Below are positions 43,047 through 52,954 of a DNA stretch of 64,000 nucleotides, one piece after another. The DNA is taken from assembly GCA_029261295.1 (NCBI GenBank), contig JAJDBP010000006.1:62001-126000 (forward strand), written 5' to 3'. Source of the DNA: Nitrospirales bacterium (GTDB lineage Bacteria > Nitrospirota > Nitrospiria > Nitrospirales > UBA8639). The first letter of the stretch is position 1. Each line of letters opens with the position of its first letter. A model generated the notes under the pieces. The model worked only from the letters and a program-made list of their open reading frames with translations. It searched no databases and was not told the origin of the DNA. The translations under genes and the position numbers were made by a program.

Positions 43047-44807
43047 TTATGGTCTTTCAGCTGGTTCGGATTCCGGGAGAACGGGGAAATCGACCGGGGG
43101 AGTATCAACAGCTTGAATAATTGCTTCAATCTCTTCGTCAGTTGGTTCATGAGGAATGGCATCTGAGGAAACAGCTGAGGAAGTGACTTCTGTCTTTTGG
43201 GAGATGGTTTCTTTAGGTAAGCCTTGATCCAATAATTTTTGCCGTGTTTTCTTCTGTGACGATATATTGGATGGCTTAAGGGTTTTTTCTAGAGTGGGCA
43301 ATATCATTTGAGTCGATGGGTTGATGTTAAGAGATTTACCCTGGTTGGAATCAGATATCTTTGGAATGGAAGATGATGTTTGTGATGTGTCAATCTTGAT
43401 CACCTGAGATGCCTGGTTGGGGCTGGTTGAGCTGAATGTTTTTGTTTGTTCTGTTGAGAGCAGTGTTTTGTCTGATGAAGACTCTGTCCCTAAGCCTTTT
43501 TGAGGGATTAAGCCTGCTGCCTGACTTTCAATAGGTGTCTGTGGATCTGAATCGGCACTTTGAATAGGCAAAGAATCGACAGCAGGGACTATCGGTGCAG
43601 CACTTTCGATTGGACTTTTTTGTGGACTATGGATTACTCGTTCTTGATTTTCGGGGTAAGTTGGGGGATTCGAAAAGTTGGGATCAAGGAAATCCCGATA
43701 CCAATATCCGAGCAAACCAGTAATTCCAAATAATACGACAAAAGTAAGTGTAATACCGACCTTGCGGAAAATCTCTGCATATTTGCTTCGACCATAATTC
43801 ACCGGTGTTTTCGGGCGGGGAATTAGTGATGGCTTTTTCCCTTGGGCGTCCGTCGGGGTCGGAGTGGTCGGCTTGGTTGCCTTTGAGGATGTGGAGGATG
43901 TTTCCTTGGGTGTCTCTGGTTCTTTGGATGGCGGAGTGGTCAGTTGCGAAGTCGCTTGGGCAGAAAATGAACTGTCATGGTCCAATGGGAGTTTAGGTAA
44001 CTGTTGATTGATGATGGTAAGGACGTGGGTTGCATCTTGTAAGCGTTGCTGGGACTTATTCCGAGTCATGTCACAAATGAGGTCACAGATGGGTCCAGGA
44101 ACAGATTCAGGAAAATCAAAAACAGGATCGGATTGATCGAAAGCCAATTTCCCCATAATGGATGTTTTGGGAAGGCCGGAATAAGGGACTGTTCCGGTTA
44201 ACATTTCATACATCATGAATCCTAGGCAATAGAGATCGCTGCTGACATTGAGCAATTCTCCCTTAGCGATTTCAGGAGGGAAATACGGTAAGGGCCTGAG
44301 GAGCTCATCCTCGCAATTCGACAATATATCCATAAGAATCCAGGACAACCCTAAGTCCATGACTTTGATCTGTCCCTGAGGCCCGACTAAGACATGCCCT
44401 GGATGAAGGGTGCCATGAATAATGCCCTGAAAATGAGTATGGACGAGGACTTCCGTGATCTCACGAGCGAGGAGCAACATATCTTGAACCGACAGGGGCC
44501 CCTTGTCGTGAATCATTTGTTGGAGGCTGGGAGCATCAAAAAATTCCATAAAGATGACAGGGGTATCATCTTCCTCTTCCACCTTAAAAATTTTAATAAG
44601 ATTGGGATGATCAATAAGGAGAAGAGGTTTTGATTTCTCAATGAAGGCTTGCCCACGAATCAATCGACCATTGATATGGGAGTGATACACTTTAATAGCG
44701 ACTTCTTGACGAAGTCCCATGTCATAGCCGTAATAAATTGTGCCGGTTTGCCCCTTTGAAATTTCACCCTGGATTTCAAACTTTCCAGCGAATAGTTGTT
44801 TCTTCAT
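43047..44807 (-). CDS. Membrane-anchored protein-kinase-fold protein, predicted pseudokinase
   Basis: Numbering is from a TTG at 44819; the ATG at 44807 (residue 5) has a GGAAG site and is preferred. Residues about 14-270 form a Hanks-type kinase domain: Gly-loop GEISKGQTGTIYYG, ATP-binding Lys43 in VAIKVY, DLG at 155-157 and a PPE/APE-like motif. The catalytic loop reads HGTLHPGH, so the HRD Asp is Thr137 and the Asn is His142. Residues about 280-340 are a Ser/Thr/Pro linker, about 355-373 a membrane helix, and the remaining 215 residues a low-complexity outer region. The fold and membrane layout match PknB-like receptors, but catalysis looks lost. It may act as a signalling scaffold. Confidence 0.85.
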   Translation of the reverse strand: MKKQLFAGKFEIQGEISKGQTGTIYYGYDMGLRQEVAIKVYHSHINGRLIRGQAFIEKSKPLLLIDHPNLIKIFKVEEEDDTPVIFMEFFDAPSLQQMIHDKGPLSVQDMLLLAREITEVLVHTHFQGIIHGTLHPGHVLVGPQGQIKVMDLGLSWILMDILSNCEDELLRPLPYFPPEIAKGELLNVSSDLYCLGFMMYEMLTGTVPYSGLPKTSIMGKLAFDQSDPVFDFPESVPGPICDLICDMTRNKSQQRLQDATHVLTIINQQLPKLPLDHDSSFSAQATSQLTTPPSKEPETPKETSSTSSKATKPTTPTPTDAQGKKPSLIPRPKTPVNYGRSKYAEIFRKVGITLTFVVLFGITGLLGYWYRDFLDPNFSNPPTYPENQERVIHSPQKSPIESAAPIVPAVDSLPIQSADSDPQTPIESQAAGLIPQKGLGTESSSDKTLLSTEQTKTFSSTSPNQASQVIKIDTSQTSSSIPKISDSNQGKSLNINPSTQMILPTLEKTLKPSNISSQKKTRQKLLDQGLPKETISQKTEVTSSAVSSDAIPHEPTDEEIEAIIQAVDTPPVDFPVLPESEPAERP

Positions 44808-45048
44808 GAGAGCTTCCAAAATGATACTCTGCCTTGTATGCGGGATGAACGTTTAGCTTTCAGTCCATCGAGACGAATATTTCTTAAACATGGACCAAGA
44901 GGTATGGCATTTCTGCTCATCTTGTCGGAATAAGGGAAGATTTTCTTGAATGCCGGGAATTCTTGGGCGTTGACCCTTGTGCTTCTAGGGTCAAGAGGGA
45001 GTAGAAATAATCTGAAATGAAGGCTGAGTGGGCTAAGGAAATAGGATT

Positions 45049-46209
45049 TTAGAATATTTTCAAGGAATTACCGACCTGATTGATAGCCAGAAGTGCCGTA
45101 TCGATCTGTTCTATTGAATGCTCAGCGGTGATAGTAATTCGGAGCCGACTTGTGTCCTTAGGAACTGTCGGTGGTCTAATGGCGGGAATGTATATCCCCT
45201 TTTTTTGCAGCTGTTTGGACATCTTCATCGCGAGCTCAGGATCATGAATGATCATGGGGAGAATAGGGCTTTGAGTATTGGTCATATGGCAGCCCATGCC
45301 TCTAAGTCCCTGATACATGTGCTCGCGATTTTGCCAAAGTTTCGCGCGTCGGGCAGGTTCTTGTTGGATTAGGTGTAACGCTGCCAGGGCGGCAGCGGCG
45401 AGAGCGGGTGGGGAAGCAGTGCTATAGATGAATGATCGAGAAGTGTTGATGAGATAGGCAATGAAATCTTTTGTTCCTGTTATAAACCCTCCGCTACACC
45501 CTAAGGCTTTGCTTAACGTGCCCATGTGAAGTATTTGAGTTGATGAAACTCCCCAATGCTCAATGCTCCCTCGTCCATTCTGGCCCATAACCCCAGTTCC
45601 GTGGGCATCATCTAGAAGTATGAGTGCTTCAAATTCTTCGGCGAGATCGACAATCTTCGAAAGCGGAGCCAAATCTCCATCCATGCTAAAAACTCCCTCG
45701 GTGATGATGAGGGTTGGTCGATTCGTTGATCGTTTCGTTAAAAGCGAGCGCAAATGATCCATATCGTTATGGTGAAAGACACGTAGATCTGCATGACTAA
45801 GTCGACAGGCATCAATGAGGCTGGCATGGCATAAACGGTCAGCTAATATGAGTCCTCCTGCGTTGGTCAATTGGGGGATCACTCCCAAATTTGTGGCATA
45901 CCCAGAAGAAAAGGTGAGGGCTGCTTCGGTATTCGCGAAATTGGCTAAAGCCAATTCTAGGTCGGAATGCGGCGTTTGGGTGCCTGAAATGAGGCGTGAG
46001 GCCCCAGCTCCAACCCCAAATTGCTCAATGGCAGTACAAGCCGCTTGCTTCAATTGTGGGTGGTTGGCTAAGGCAAGATAATCATTAGAAGCAAAAAGGA
46101 GGGTGGGCTGACCGTTCAATGACGTTATAGGACCGCTAGCCGAGTCTATGATTGCTAATTCTCGCAAGAGATGGGCTTTAGCAAATTCTTGAAGTTCAGC
46201 TTCCCACAT
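45049..46209 (-). CDS. bioF: 8-amino-7-oxononanoate synthase
   Basis: A 386-residue alpha-oxoamine synthase that condenses pimeloyl-thioester with alanine in biotin synthesis. Motifs are LLFASNDYLALANHP, GVGAGASRLISGTQTPH, LLDDAHGTGVMG and the PLP lysine in HMGTLSKALGCSGG. The closely related KBL (glycine C-acetyltransferase) has a similar layout, but the overall pattern fits BioF better. No other bio gene is in this window. It is divergent from the ilv operon. Confidence 0.9.
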   Translation of the reverse strand: MWEAELQEFAKAHLLRELAIIDSASGPITSLNGQPTLLFASNDYLALANHPQLKQAACTAIEQFGVGAGASRLISGTQTPHSDLELALANFANTEAALTFSSGYATNLGVIPQLTNAGGLILADRLCHASLIDACRLSHADLRVFHHNDMDHLRSLLTKRSTNRPTLIITEGVFSMDGDLAPLSKIVDLAEEFEALILLDDAHGTGVMGQNGRGSIEHWGVSSTQILHMGTLSKALGCSGGFITGTKDFIAYLINTSRSFIYSTASPPALAAAALAALHLIQQEPARRAKLWQNREHMYQGLRGMGCHMTNTQSPILPMIIHDPELAMKMSKQLQKKGIYIPAIRPPTVPKDTSRLRITITAEHSIEQIDTALLAINQVGNSLKIF

Positions 46210-46302
46210 TTGAGGAAAAAGGCTCCATTTTTAGGTTGAAAGAGGATCGAGAGACATATTTTCTGATATTTCGTAATTGCACAAATCCTGTTACAATAGT
46301 TG

Positions 46303-46474
46303 TTGACTTAAAAAAACGGCAAAGATTACCATTACGTATTTACTTTTGGGGAAATGCGTCTATTAAACGGACCTTTTCCCTAGGTTCCCCTTTTCAAAGT
46401 TGAAATTGAGGGTTTTGGGCGATTGGTAATCACGGAGTATCTTCCCACGGTCTTTTAATCAAAAGGTGAGTATC
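46303..46474 (+). promoter_or_regulatory. ilv operon leader with possible leader peptide
   Basis: TTGACT at 46303-46308 is a fair -35; the -10 is poor. A nine-codon frame at 46355-46384 (MRLLNGPFP, with CTA-TTA leucine codons) follows a GGGGAA stretch. GGGGAAA at its start can pair with either of two later C/T-rich segments (TTTTCCC or TTCCCC), so alternative folds are possible. No classic terminator with a T-run is present. The AAGGTGA site before the ATG at 46475 serves ilvB. Confidence 0.3.
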
Positions 46475-48250
46475 ATGCAACTGACTGGCGCAGAAATTTT
46501 TCTTGAATCATTAAAACGCGAAGGGGTGGATACGATTTTTGCCTTGCCGGGTGGGGTGGTCTTGAAGATTTTTGATGTGTTGCATCAACAAAAGGATATT
46601 CGAGTTATTTTGACTCGACATGAGCAGGGTGCCGGTCATATGGCTGAAGGCTATGCCAAAGCCACGGGAAGACCTGGGGTCGCTCTCATTACCTCGGGAC
46701 CTGGTATGACTAATGTGATTACTGCGTTGGCTGATGCGTATATGGACTCGGTCCCGATGGTCTGCTTTTCCGGGCAGGTTCCTACGCCGTTAATCGGGAA
46801 TGATGCATTTCAAGAAGCTGACAATATTGGTTTAAGTCGTCCTTGTACCAAGTACAATTTTTTAGTCAAAGACGTCAATGATTTAGCGCAGACAATTAAA
46901 GAAGCATTTTATATTGCGACGACGGGAAGGCCTGGTCCCGTGTTAGTCGATATTCCCAAAGATATTTCCATGGACAAAGGGGAATTCCATTATCCCAAAT
47001 CAGTGTCGATTCGTGGATTTAACCCGACCTATGATGGGAGTAAATGGAAAATTAAACAGGCCGCTGATGCCATTATGAAATCAAAACGGCCAATTCTTTA
47101 TATTGGTGGGGGTGTCCAATTTTCTGGCGCCTCAGCTGAAGTGAAAGAGTTGGCTGAAATGACTCAAATCCCGGTGGATATGACCTTAATGGCCTTAGGA
47201 GCTTTCCCAGGAGGTCATCCTTTATCCTTGGGCATGTTAGGGATGCATGGGACGTATGTGGCCAATATGGCCATGCACTATTCAGATCTTGTGATTGCTG
47301 TTGGTGCGCGGTTTGATGATCGAGTGACCGGGAAAGTTTCAGAGTTTTGTCCAACAGCCAAGGTGATTCATATTGATATTGATCCCACGTCGATTCGGAA
47401 AAACATTCAAGTAGACATTCCCATCGTTGGAGATTGCAAACGAGTGTTGATCGAGCTCAATGATATTTTGCGGGCCACCGTCAACGGTAATCAAAAAGAA
47501 CAGCGGAAGCCTTGGTGGGATCAATTGGATGCCTGGCAGAAAGCGCACCCATTGGCATATGTCCAAGACCCCAACGAGCAAATTAAACCACAATATCTGA
47601 TTGACCGTTTGTATGAATTAACGGCCGATCGTGATCCAGTTGTTTCAACGGATGTTGGTCAGCATCAGATGTGGGCTGCACAGTATTTCAAACTCAAAAA
47701 CGCACGGACGTGGTTGACGTCCGGGGGGTTAGGAACAATGGGTTTTGGGTTCCCTGCCGCCATGGGCGCCCAAGCGGCCTTCCCGAATCGGCTAGTCTTG
47801 TGTATTGCTGGAGATGGCAGCATTCAAATGAATACGCAAGAATTAGCAACGGCCGTGATTGAAAAGTTGCCAGTGAAGGTTTTTGTGATCAATAACCGTT
47901 TCCATGGGATGGTCCGTCAGTGGCAGGACTTATTTTATGAAGGTCGATATGCTTCTAGTTCTCTGGGGAATGTGCCGGACTTTGTGAAATTAGCCGAAGC
48001 CTATGGAGCCGCGGGTATCCGCATTGAAAGTGTTGGGGATGTAGATGCAGGCATTCAAGAAGCCCTTGCCATTGATCGGCCTGTGTTTGTTGATGTACCA
48101 GTTTATCAATATGAAAATTGTTATCCCATGATTCCCGCGGGAGGGAGTAATCATGAAATGCTGTTAGAGGATCCCGCGGATTTAAAGAAACCAAAATCTA
48201 CGCATAAAAAGTCTGCTCAAGCAGATTCAGATACTGTCTTGACCGCTTAG
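46475..48250 (+). CDS. ilvB: Acetolactate synthase large subunit
   Basis: About 591 residues from the ATG at 46475 (the GTG at 46466 is less likely). A ThDP- and FAD-dependent enzyme for the first shared step of isoleucine/valine/leucine synthesis. It has the catalytic Glu region LTRHEQGAGHMAEGYA, the FAD-domain GARFDDRVTGKVSEFCP, and the ThDP-binding motif GDGSIQMNTQELATAV ending in NN. The first gene of a long plus-strand biosynthetic block; ilvN follows after 13 bp. Confidence 0.97.
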   Translation: MQLTGAEIFLESLKREGVDTIFALPGGVVLKIFDVLHQQKDIRVILTRHEQGAGHMAEGYAKATGRPGVALITSGPGMTNVITALADAYMDSVPMVCFSGQVPTPLIGNDAFQEADNIGLSRPCTKYNFLVKDVNDLAQTIKEAFYIATTGRPGPVLVDIPKDISMDKGEFHYPKSVSIRGFNPTYDGSKWKIKQAADAIMKSKRPILYIGGGVQFSGASAEVKELAEMTQIPVDMTLMALGAFPGGHPLSLGMLGMHGTYVANMAMHYSDLVIAVGARFDDRVTGKVSEFCPTAKVIHIDIDPTSIRKNIQVDIPIVGDCKRVLIELNDILRATVNGNQKEQRKPWWDQLDAWQKAHPLAYVQDPNEQIKPQYLIDRLYELTADRDPVVSTDVGQHQMWAAQYFKLKNARTWLTSGGLGTMGFGFPAAMGAQAAFPNRLVLCIAGDGSIQMNTQELATAVIEKLPVKVFVINNRFHGMVRQWQDLFYEGRYASSSLGNVPDFVKLAEAYGAAGIRIESVGDVDAGIQEALAIDRPVFVDVPVYQYENCYPMIPAGGSNHEMLLEDPADLKKPKSTHKKSAQADSDTVLTA

Positions 48251-48263
48251 GTAAACAGGAATT

Positions 48264-48785
48264 ATGGAACATATTATTTCGTTAACCTTAGAAAATAAAT
48301 TTGGCTCATTGTCTCGTGTGGCTGGCCTGTTCAGTGGACGAGGATTCAATATTGAAAGTCTTTCTGTGGCTCCCACCTTGGATCCTTCGGTCTCTATGAT
48401 GACCATTGTTACCAGTGGGGATGACCGTATTATTGAACAAATCATGAAGCAGTTGAATAAGGTCATTGATGTGATCAAGGTAGTGGATGTGAGCGAAAGT
48501 GAATTTGTAGAACGCGAAACCGCTTTGATAAAGGTGCATACGAGGCCAGAAGATCGTGCTGAAGCTCTACGCATTGCAGATATTTTTCGAGCGAATGTCC
48601 TTGATTCCTCTCCGACAAGTTATACGATTGAAGTGACGGGGGATGTGAGGAAGGTCCAAGCCATTATTCATTTACTCCAACCGCTAGGTATTAAAGAGTT
48701 GGTGCGGACCGGCCGGATTGCAATCGGACGAGACCCCACACGCCCCACGCAAGCCCAACCACGACCGCTTGCGAAAGCGAACTAA
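48264..48785 (+). CDS. ilvN: Acetolactate synthase small (regulatory) subunit
   Basis: A 173-residue subunit with an N-terminal ACT domain (HIISLTLENKFGSLSRVAGLFSGRG, partly shown; residues 2-75) that confers valine feedback control and a C-terminal ALS_ss_C domain. The length matches IlvH/IlvN of the common 160-175-residue type. It sits between ilvB and ilvC. Confidence 0.96.
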   Translation: MEHIISLTLENKFGSLSRVAGLFSGRGFNIESLSVAPTLDPSVSMMTIVTSGDDRIIEQIMKQLNKVIDVIKVVDVSESEFVERETALIKVHTRPEDRAEALRIADIFRANVLDSSPTSYTIEVTGDVRKVQAIIHLLQPLGIKELVRTGRIAIGRDPTRPTQAQPRPLAKAN

Positions 48786-48883
48786 TCAGACCGACCCACT
48801 CTGTCTTGATACTTAAAAAGTTCCGGCCATGGTAGGGGACGGGGCCTAATGTTATTTTCTAAATTTCCATTGAGGAGTGCTTT

Positions 48884-49897
48884 ATGAAAATTTCTTATGA
48901 AAAAGATGTAGATCCACAAAGTTTAGCTAAAAAAACCGTAGCGGTGATTGGGTTTGGAAGCCAAGGTCATGCCCATGCTCTCAATATGCGTGATAGTGGG
49001 ATTCAAGTCATCGTGGGGTGTCGTGAGGGTGAATCATGGAATAAAGCTGAAGCATCAGGTTTAAAGGTGATGCCCACGGCTGATGCGGTAAAAAGTTCCG
49101 ATGTCGTGATGATTTTAGCTCCAGATGAAAGCCAAGCGGCTATCTACAATAAGGATATTGCGCCAAATATCAAGCAGGGAGCTTATCTGGCCTTTGGACA
49201 TGGCTTCAATATTCATTTTGGGCAAATTCAACCAGCTTCCCACGTTAATGTGTTTATGGTTGCTCCGAAAGGGCCAGGTCATCTGGTACGTTCGGAATAT
49301 ATCAAGGGGACTGGCGTGCCGTGTTTGTTGGCGGTTCATCAAGATCCGAGTGGAAATACCACTAAGGTTGGACTCGCCTACGCGAATGCTATTGGTGGCG
49401 CTCGGGCAGGTGTCATTGAGACCTCCTTTCGGGAAGAGACCGAAACCGATTTATTTGGGGAGCAGGCCGTCCTTTGTGGAGGGTTAACTTCACTGATTCA
49501 GGCAGGATTTGAAACATTGGTTGAAGCCGGGTATTCCCCAGAGATGGCCTACTTTGAATGTTTACATGAGGTCAAGCTAATCGTAGACCTGATTTATCAA
49601 GGTGGCATCGCCAATATGCGCTATTCTATTAGCACAACGGCGAAATATGGTGATATCACGCGCGGGCCTCGAGTCGTGACGAGCGAAACCAAACGAACCA
49701 TGAAACGAATTTTAAACGAAATCCAGAGTGGTCGATTTGCCCGAGAATGGGTGTTGGAAAATCAAGCAAATCGTCCGGTTTATAATGCGCTCTTAAAAAA
49801 AGGCGAAGAGCATCCTATAGAAGAAGTTGGAGCGCGTTTAAGAGGAATGATGCCCTGGTTACAAAAAGACCAACTCGTAGATAAGCAGAAAAATTAA
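48884..49897 (+). CDS. ilvC: Ketol-acid reductoisomerase (class I)
   Basis: A 337-residue class I enzyme. It has the NADPH Rossmann motif [21 protein letters not shown], the cofactor loop with Arg and Ser (GCREGESW), [14 protein letters not shown], and metal-ligand regions [10 protein letters not shown] and [14 protein letters not shown]. It converts acetolactate to dihydroxyisovalerate. An ATTGAGGAG site precedes the ATG. Confidence 0.97.
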   Translation: MKISYEKDVDPQSLAKKTVAVIGFGSQGHAHALNMRDSGIQVIVGCREGESWNKAEASGLKVMPTADAVKSSDVVMILAPDESQAAIYNKDIAPNIKQGAYLAFGHGFNIHFGQIQPASHVNVFMVAPKGPGHLVRSEYIKGTGVPCLLAVHQDPSGNTTKVGLAYANAIGGARAGVIETSFREETETDLFGEQAVLCGGLTSLIQAGFETLVEAGYSPEMAYFECLHEVKLIVDLIYQGGIANMRYSISTTAKYGDITRGPRVVTSETKRTMKRILNEIQSGRFAREWVLENQANRPVYNALLKKGEEHPIEEVGARLRGMMPWLQKDQLVDKQKN

Positions 49898-49912
49898 TGA
49901 GGTATTGTACAT

Positions 49913-50578
49913 ATGGCTGATCGGGCGCAAGGCATTCCGGTCGCCAAAGAAGGCCTCCTCTTTATTCTTTCGGGGGCAGCTCTCACCTTGGGTGCTTGGT
50001 CATTGGGAGGAGTGTGGTCGACGTGTTTCTTAGGGACACTGACTCTTTTTACGACCTGGTTTTTTCGGAATCCATCCCGTGAAATTCCGAAGGACGAACA
50101 TGTAGTCGTCTCGCCAGGTGACGGAGTGGTGGTCGCGATTGAATCGGAGTTTGAGTCGCGATATTTGAAGGAAGACAGTATTCGGGTCAGTATTTTTCTC
50201 AATGTATTTGATGTGCATATTAATAGGATGCCTATTGCGGGTACGGTCCAAGACATCGTCTATCAACCAGGGAAATTTATGACGGCCAATAGCCCTCAGG
50301 CTTCTAGTGCCAATGAGCAAAATGCCTTAATGCTATGTCGTTCTGATGGTGCCAAGGTATTATGCGTGCAAATCGCTGGGTTGATTGCTCGGCGCATTGT
50401 GTCGTGGGTGGTGCCTGGAGAGAAAGTCGAAAAGGGCGAACGATTTGGACTGATCCGATTTGGTTCACGAATGGATGTCTATCTGCCGCAAGCTAGTACA
50501 GTTCGGGTACAAGTGGGGTCGAGGGTGAAAGGCGGATCGTCGATATTAGCGGAGGTGATATGCGCGGATCCTTCATGA
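49913..50578 (+). CDS. psd: Phosphatidylserine decarboxylase proenzyme (short type)
   Basis: A 221-residue, archaeal-type/short Psd with an N-terminal hydrophobic stretch, RNPSREIP, VVSPGDGVVV, the NVFDVHINRMPIAGTV block and the self-cleavage site LIRFGSRMDVYLP. There Gly-Ser is split to make the pyruvoyl group. It makes phosphatidylethanolamine from phosphatidylserine. The end overlaps pssA by 19 bp, coupling the two enzymes of the PE pathway. Confidence 0.95.
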   Translation: MADRAQGIPVAKEGLLFILSGAALTLGAWSLGGVWSTCFLGTLTLFTTWFFRNPSREIPKDEHVVVSPGDGVVVAIESEFESRYLKEDSIRVSIFLNVFDVHINRMPIAGTVQDIVYQPGKFMTANSPQASSANEQNALMLCRSDGAKVLCVQIAGLIARRIVSWVVPGEKVEKGERFGLIRFGSRMDVYLPQASTVRVQVGSRVKGGSSILAEVICADPS

Positions 50579-51345
50579 AACAACCACGACGGCGACGAGT
50601 GGTCTCTCTTATTCCAAATATCCTCACTACGGGGAATTTGTTTAGCGGACTTGCTTCGATTCTTTTTGTATTTGGAGGAAATTTTGAGGCCGCTGCCATC
50701 GCGATTCTTGTGGCTATTGTCTTTGATGTGTTGGATGGGACCACAGCTCGCCTCATGAAAAGCACGAGTGACTTTGGATTGCAATATGATTCACTTGGGG
50801 ATGTCGTTTCATTTGGTGTGGCCCCCGGCTTATTGATATTTGTGTGGGCGCTAAGTTCACCGAAAATGCTTGGTGCGGCGGTGATGTTTGCGTTCGTCGC
50901 CTGTGGCGCGCTTCGGTTGGCGCGGCATAATGTCTTAGCCACGACAAATAATAATGATAAACCATTCACGGGTCTTCCGATTCCTGGCGCGGCAGGGGTT
51001 ATTGCCACGTTAGTGATTTTTGATCACCATGTTGTGGCATTGGGTGAAAGTGTCAAACCAATTCTTGGTATTGTCCTCACGCTTTCATTAGCCTTTTTGA
51101 TGGTGAGCACGTTTCGGTATCGAAGTTTGAAGGAGCTTAAAGCTCAGGAACATCACCATTTTAATTATTTAGTCTATGCCGTGCTTATTCTGATGGCCGT
51201 GTTAGCTTACCCTCAAGCGATGTTATTTGTGGTCTTTGCGGTGTATGCGTTGTCTGGGGTGGTCGAACAGGGTTGGAAATTTATTGCGGGACTCACCGGG
51301 GAAAAAGCAGAACGCGATATTCCATCAGATGAGTTTCCAAAATAA
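50560..51345 (+). CDS. pssA: CDP-diacylglycerol-serine O-phosphatidyltransferase
   Basis: A 261-residue multi-helix membrane enzyme with the complete CDP-alcohol phosphotransferase motif, DG-x2-AR-x8-G-x3-D-x3-D, starting at DVLDGTTARLMKST and ending in YDSLGD. The N-terminus (RRRVVSLIPNILTTGNLFSG) is typical of PssA. A GGAGGTGAT ribosome site inside the end of psd supports the ATG at 50560. It supplies the substrate for Psd. Confidence 0.95.
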   Translation: MRGSFMKQPRRRRVVSLIPNILTTGNLFSGLASILFVFGGNFEAAAIAILVAIVFDVLDGTTARLMKSTSDFGLQYDSLGDVVSFGVAPGLLIFVWALSSPKMLGAAVMFAFVACGALRLARHNVLATTNNNDKPFTGLPIPGAAGVIATLVIFDHHVVALGESVKPILGIVLTLSLAFLMVSTFRYRSLKELKAQEHHHFNYLVYAVLILMAVLAYPQAMLFVVFAVYALSGVVEQGWKFIAGLTGEKAERDIPSDEFPK

Positions 51346-51406
51346 TGGACATGAGAAAGCTAAGTGAAAAACAGTGTCGAAGACCTCATCAAGGAGGGCT
51401 CCAATT

Positions 51407-52954
51407 ATGACACGAATGATTCGGATCTTTGATACAACGCTGCGAGACGGAGAGCAGTCTCCAGGCGCCAGTATGAATATCGAAGAAAAGCTTCTCGTGG
51501 CCAAGCAATTGGCTCGCCTGAATGTGGATATCATTGAAGCCGGGTTTGCCTTTAGCTCTCCCGGTGATTTTGAGGCCATTCATCGCATTGCCCAAGAAGT
51601 TGAAGGACCGGTCATCTGTAGCTTGGCTCGCGCCAAGCCCGAAGATATCGATCGGGCATGGGAGGCACTTAAAGGTGCGCCAAAGTGCAGAATTCATACA
51701 TTCTTGTCCTCGTCCGACATTCACCTCAAACATCAGTTTAGAATGACACGAGATGAAGCTCTCAAACGAGCAGTTGAGATGGTTCGTCATGCTCGAAGCT
51801 ACGTGGATGATGTTGAATATTCTCCCATGGATGCCACGCGTTCAGATCTTTCCTATCTGTGTGAAGTGGTCGAGGCCGTTGTTGAAGCCGGGGCAGGCAC
51901 GGTGAATATTCCCGACACAGTGGGTTACACCACGCCACAGGAATTTGGTCAAATCATTCGGACCTTGTGCGAACGGGTGCAAGGTATGGCTCAGGCGATC
52001 ATCTCGGTTCATTGTCACAACGATTTAGGTTTGGCTGTGGCGAATTCAATGGCCGCCATTCATGCAGGTGCTGGGCAAGTAGAATGTACGGTCAACGGGA
52101 TTGGAGAGCGAGCTGGGAATGCGTCATTGGAAGAAATTGCCATGGGATTGCGTACTCGGAAGGATTTTTACCAAGCCGATACACAAATTCAGACGGAAGA
52201 GATATCGAAGTCCAGTCGTTTGGTGAGTCAAATCACTGGAATGGTGGTGCAGCCCAATAAGGCGATTGTGGGGGCGAATGCGTTTGCACATACATCCGGC
52301 ATTCATCAAGACGGCCTCCTTAAGGATAAAAATACCTATGAAATTATTCGCCCAGAAACAATTGGCTTAACGCAAAGTCGTTCAGTGATGGGGAAATTGT
52401 CTGGTCGCCATGCTTTTCGTGAAGAACTGGTGAAGTTAGGTTACACCTTGTCTGATCAGGAACTGCAGGAAGCCTTTGAACGATTTAAGCGCTTAGCAGA
52501 CCAGAAAAAAGAATTGTTTCAAGAAGATTTGGAATCCATCGTCAATAAAGCGGTTATCAAGGTTCCTGAGCGATATTCATTAAAAGGATTACGAGTGGAG
52601 AGTGGGTTGAATGAACCTCCATCTGCAAGCGTAGAACTCCTCATTAATGATCAGGTGGTTAGCCAAACCAGAACAGGTGATGGTCCAGTGGATGCAGTTT
52701 ATCGTACGATTGCATCTTTAACGGAAACCAAAAGCCATCTGCGGGCATATATTGTGAAAGCGATAACCGGAGGCACTGATGCACAGGGAGAAGTCTCCGT
52801 ACGGATAGAAGAAAATGGCGAAGTGGTGACGGGACATGGTTCGGATACCGATATCATTATTGCGTCTGCACAAGCCTACCTCAATGCACTCAATAAATTG
52901 GCAGATTTAGTCGATCGTCATGCCAGAGCGGAGCAAAAAATTGGGTTGTGTTAA
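51407..52954 (+). CDS. leuA: 2-isopropylmalate synthase
   Basis: About 515 residues from the ATG at 51407, which has a GGAGG site; an upstream in-frame start at 51374 adds 11 unsupported residues. The TIM-barrel part shows IFDTTLRDGEQSPGASMN, IISVHCHNDLGLAVANS and a GIGERAGNASLEEI block, and the C-terminal half carries the LeuA dimer/allosteric regulatory domain (EVSVRIEENGEVVTGHG). It is the first committed step to leucine. Citramalate synthase is less likely because of the standard LeuA layout. Confidence 0.95.
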   Translation: MTRMIRIFDTTLRDGEQSPGASMNIEEKLLVAKQLARLNVDIIEAGFAFSSPGDFEAIHRIAQEVEGPVICSLARAKPEDIDRAWEALKGAPKCRIHTFLSSSDIHLKHQFRMTRDEALKRAVEMVRHARSYVDDVEYSPMDATRSDLSYLCEVVEAVVEAGAGTVNIPDTVGYTTPQEFGQIIRTLCERVQGMAQAIISVHCHNDLGLAVANSMAAIHAGAGQVECTVNGIGERAGNASLEEIAMGLRTRKDFYQADTQIQTEEISKSSRLVSQITGMVVQPNKAIVGANAFAHTSGIHQDGLLKDKNTYEIIRPETIGLTQSRSVMGKLSGRHAFREELVKLGYTLSDQELQEAFERFKRLADQKKELFQEDLESIVNKAVIKVPERYSLKGLRVESGLNEPPSASVELLINDQVVSQTRTGDGPVDAVYRTIASLTETKSHLRAYIVKAITGGTDAQGEVSVRIEENGEVVTGHGSDTDIIIASAQAYLNALNKLADLVDRHARAEQKIGLC

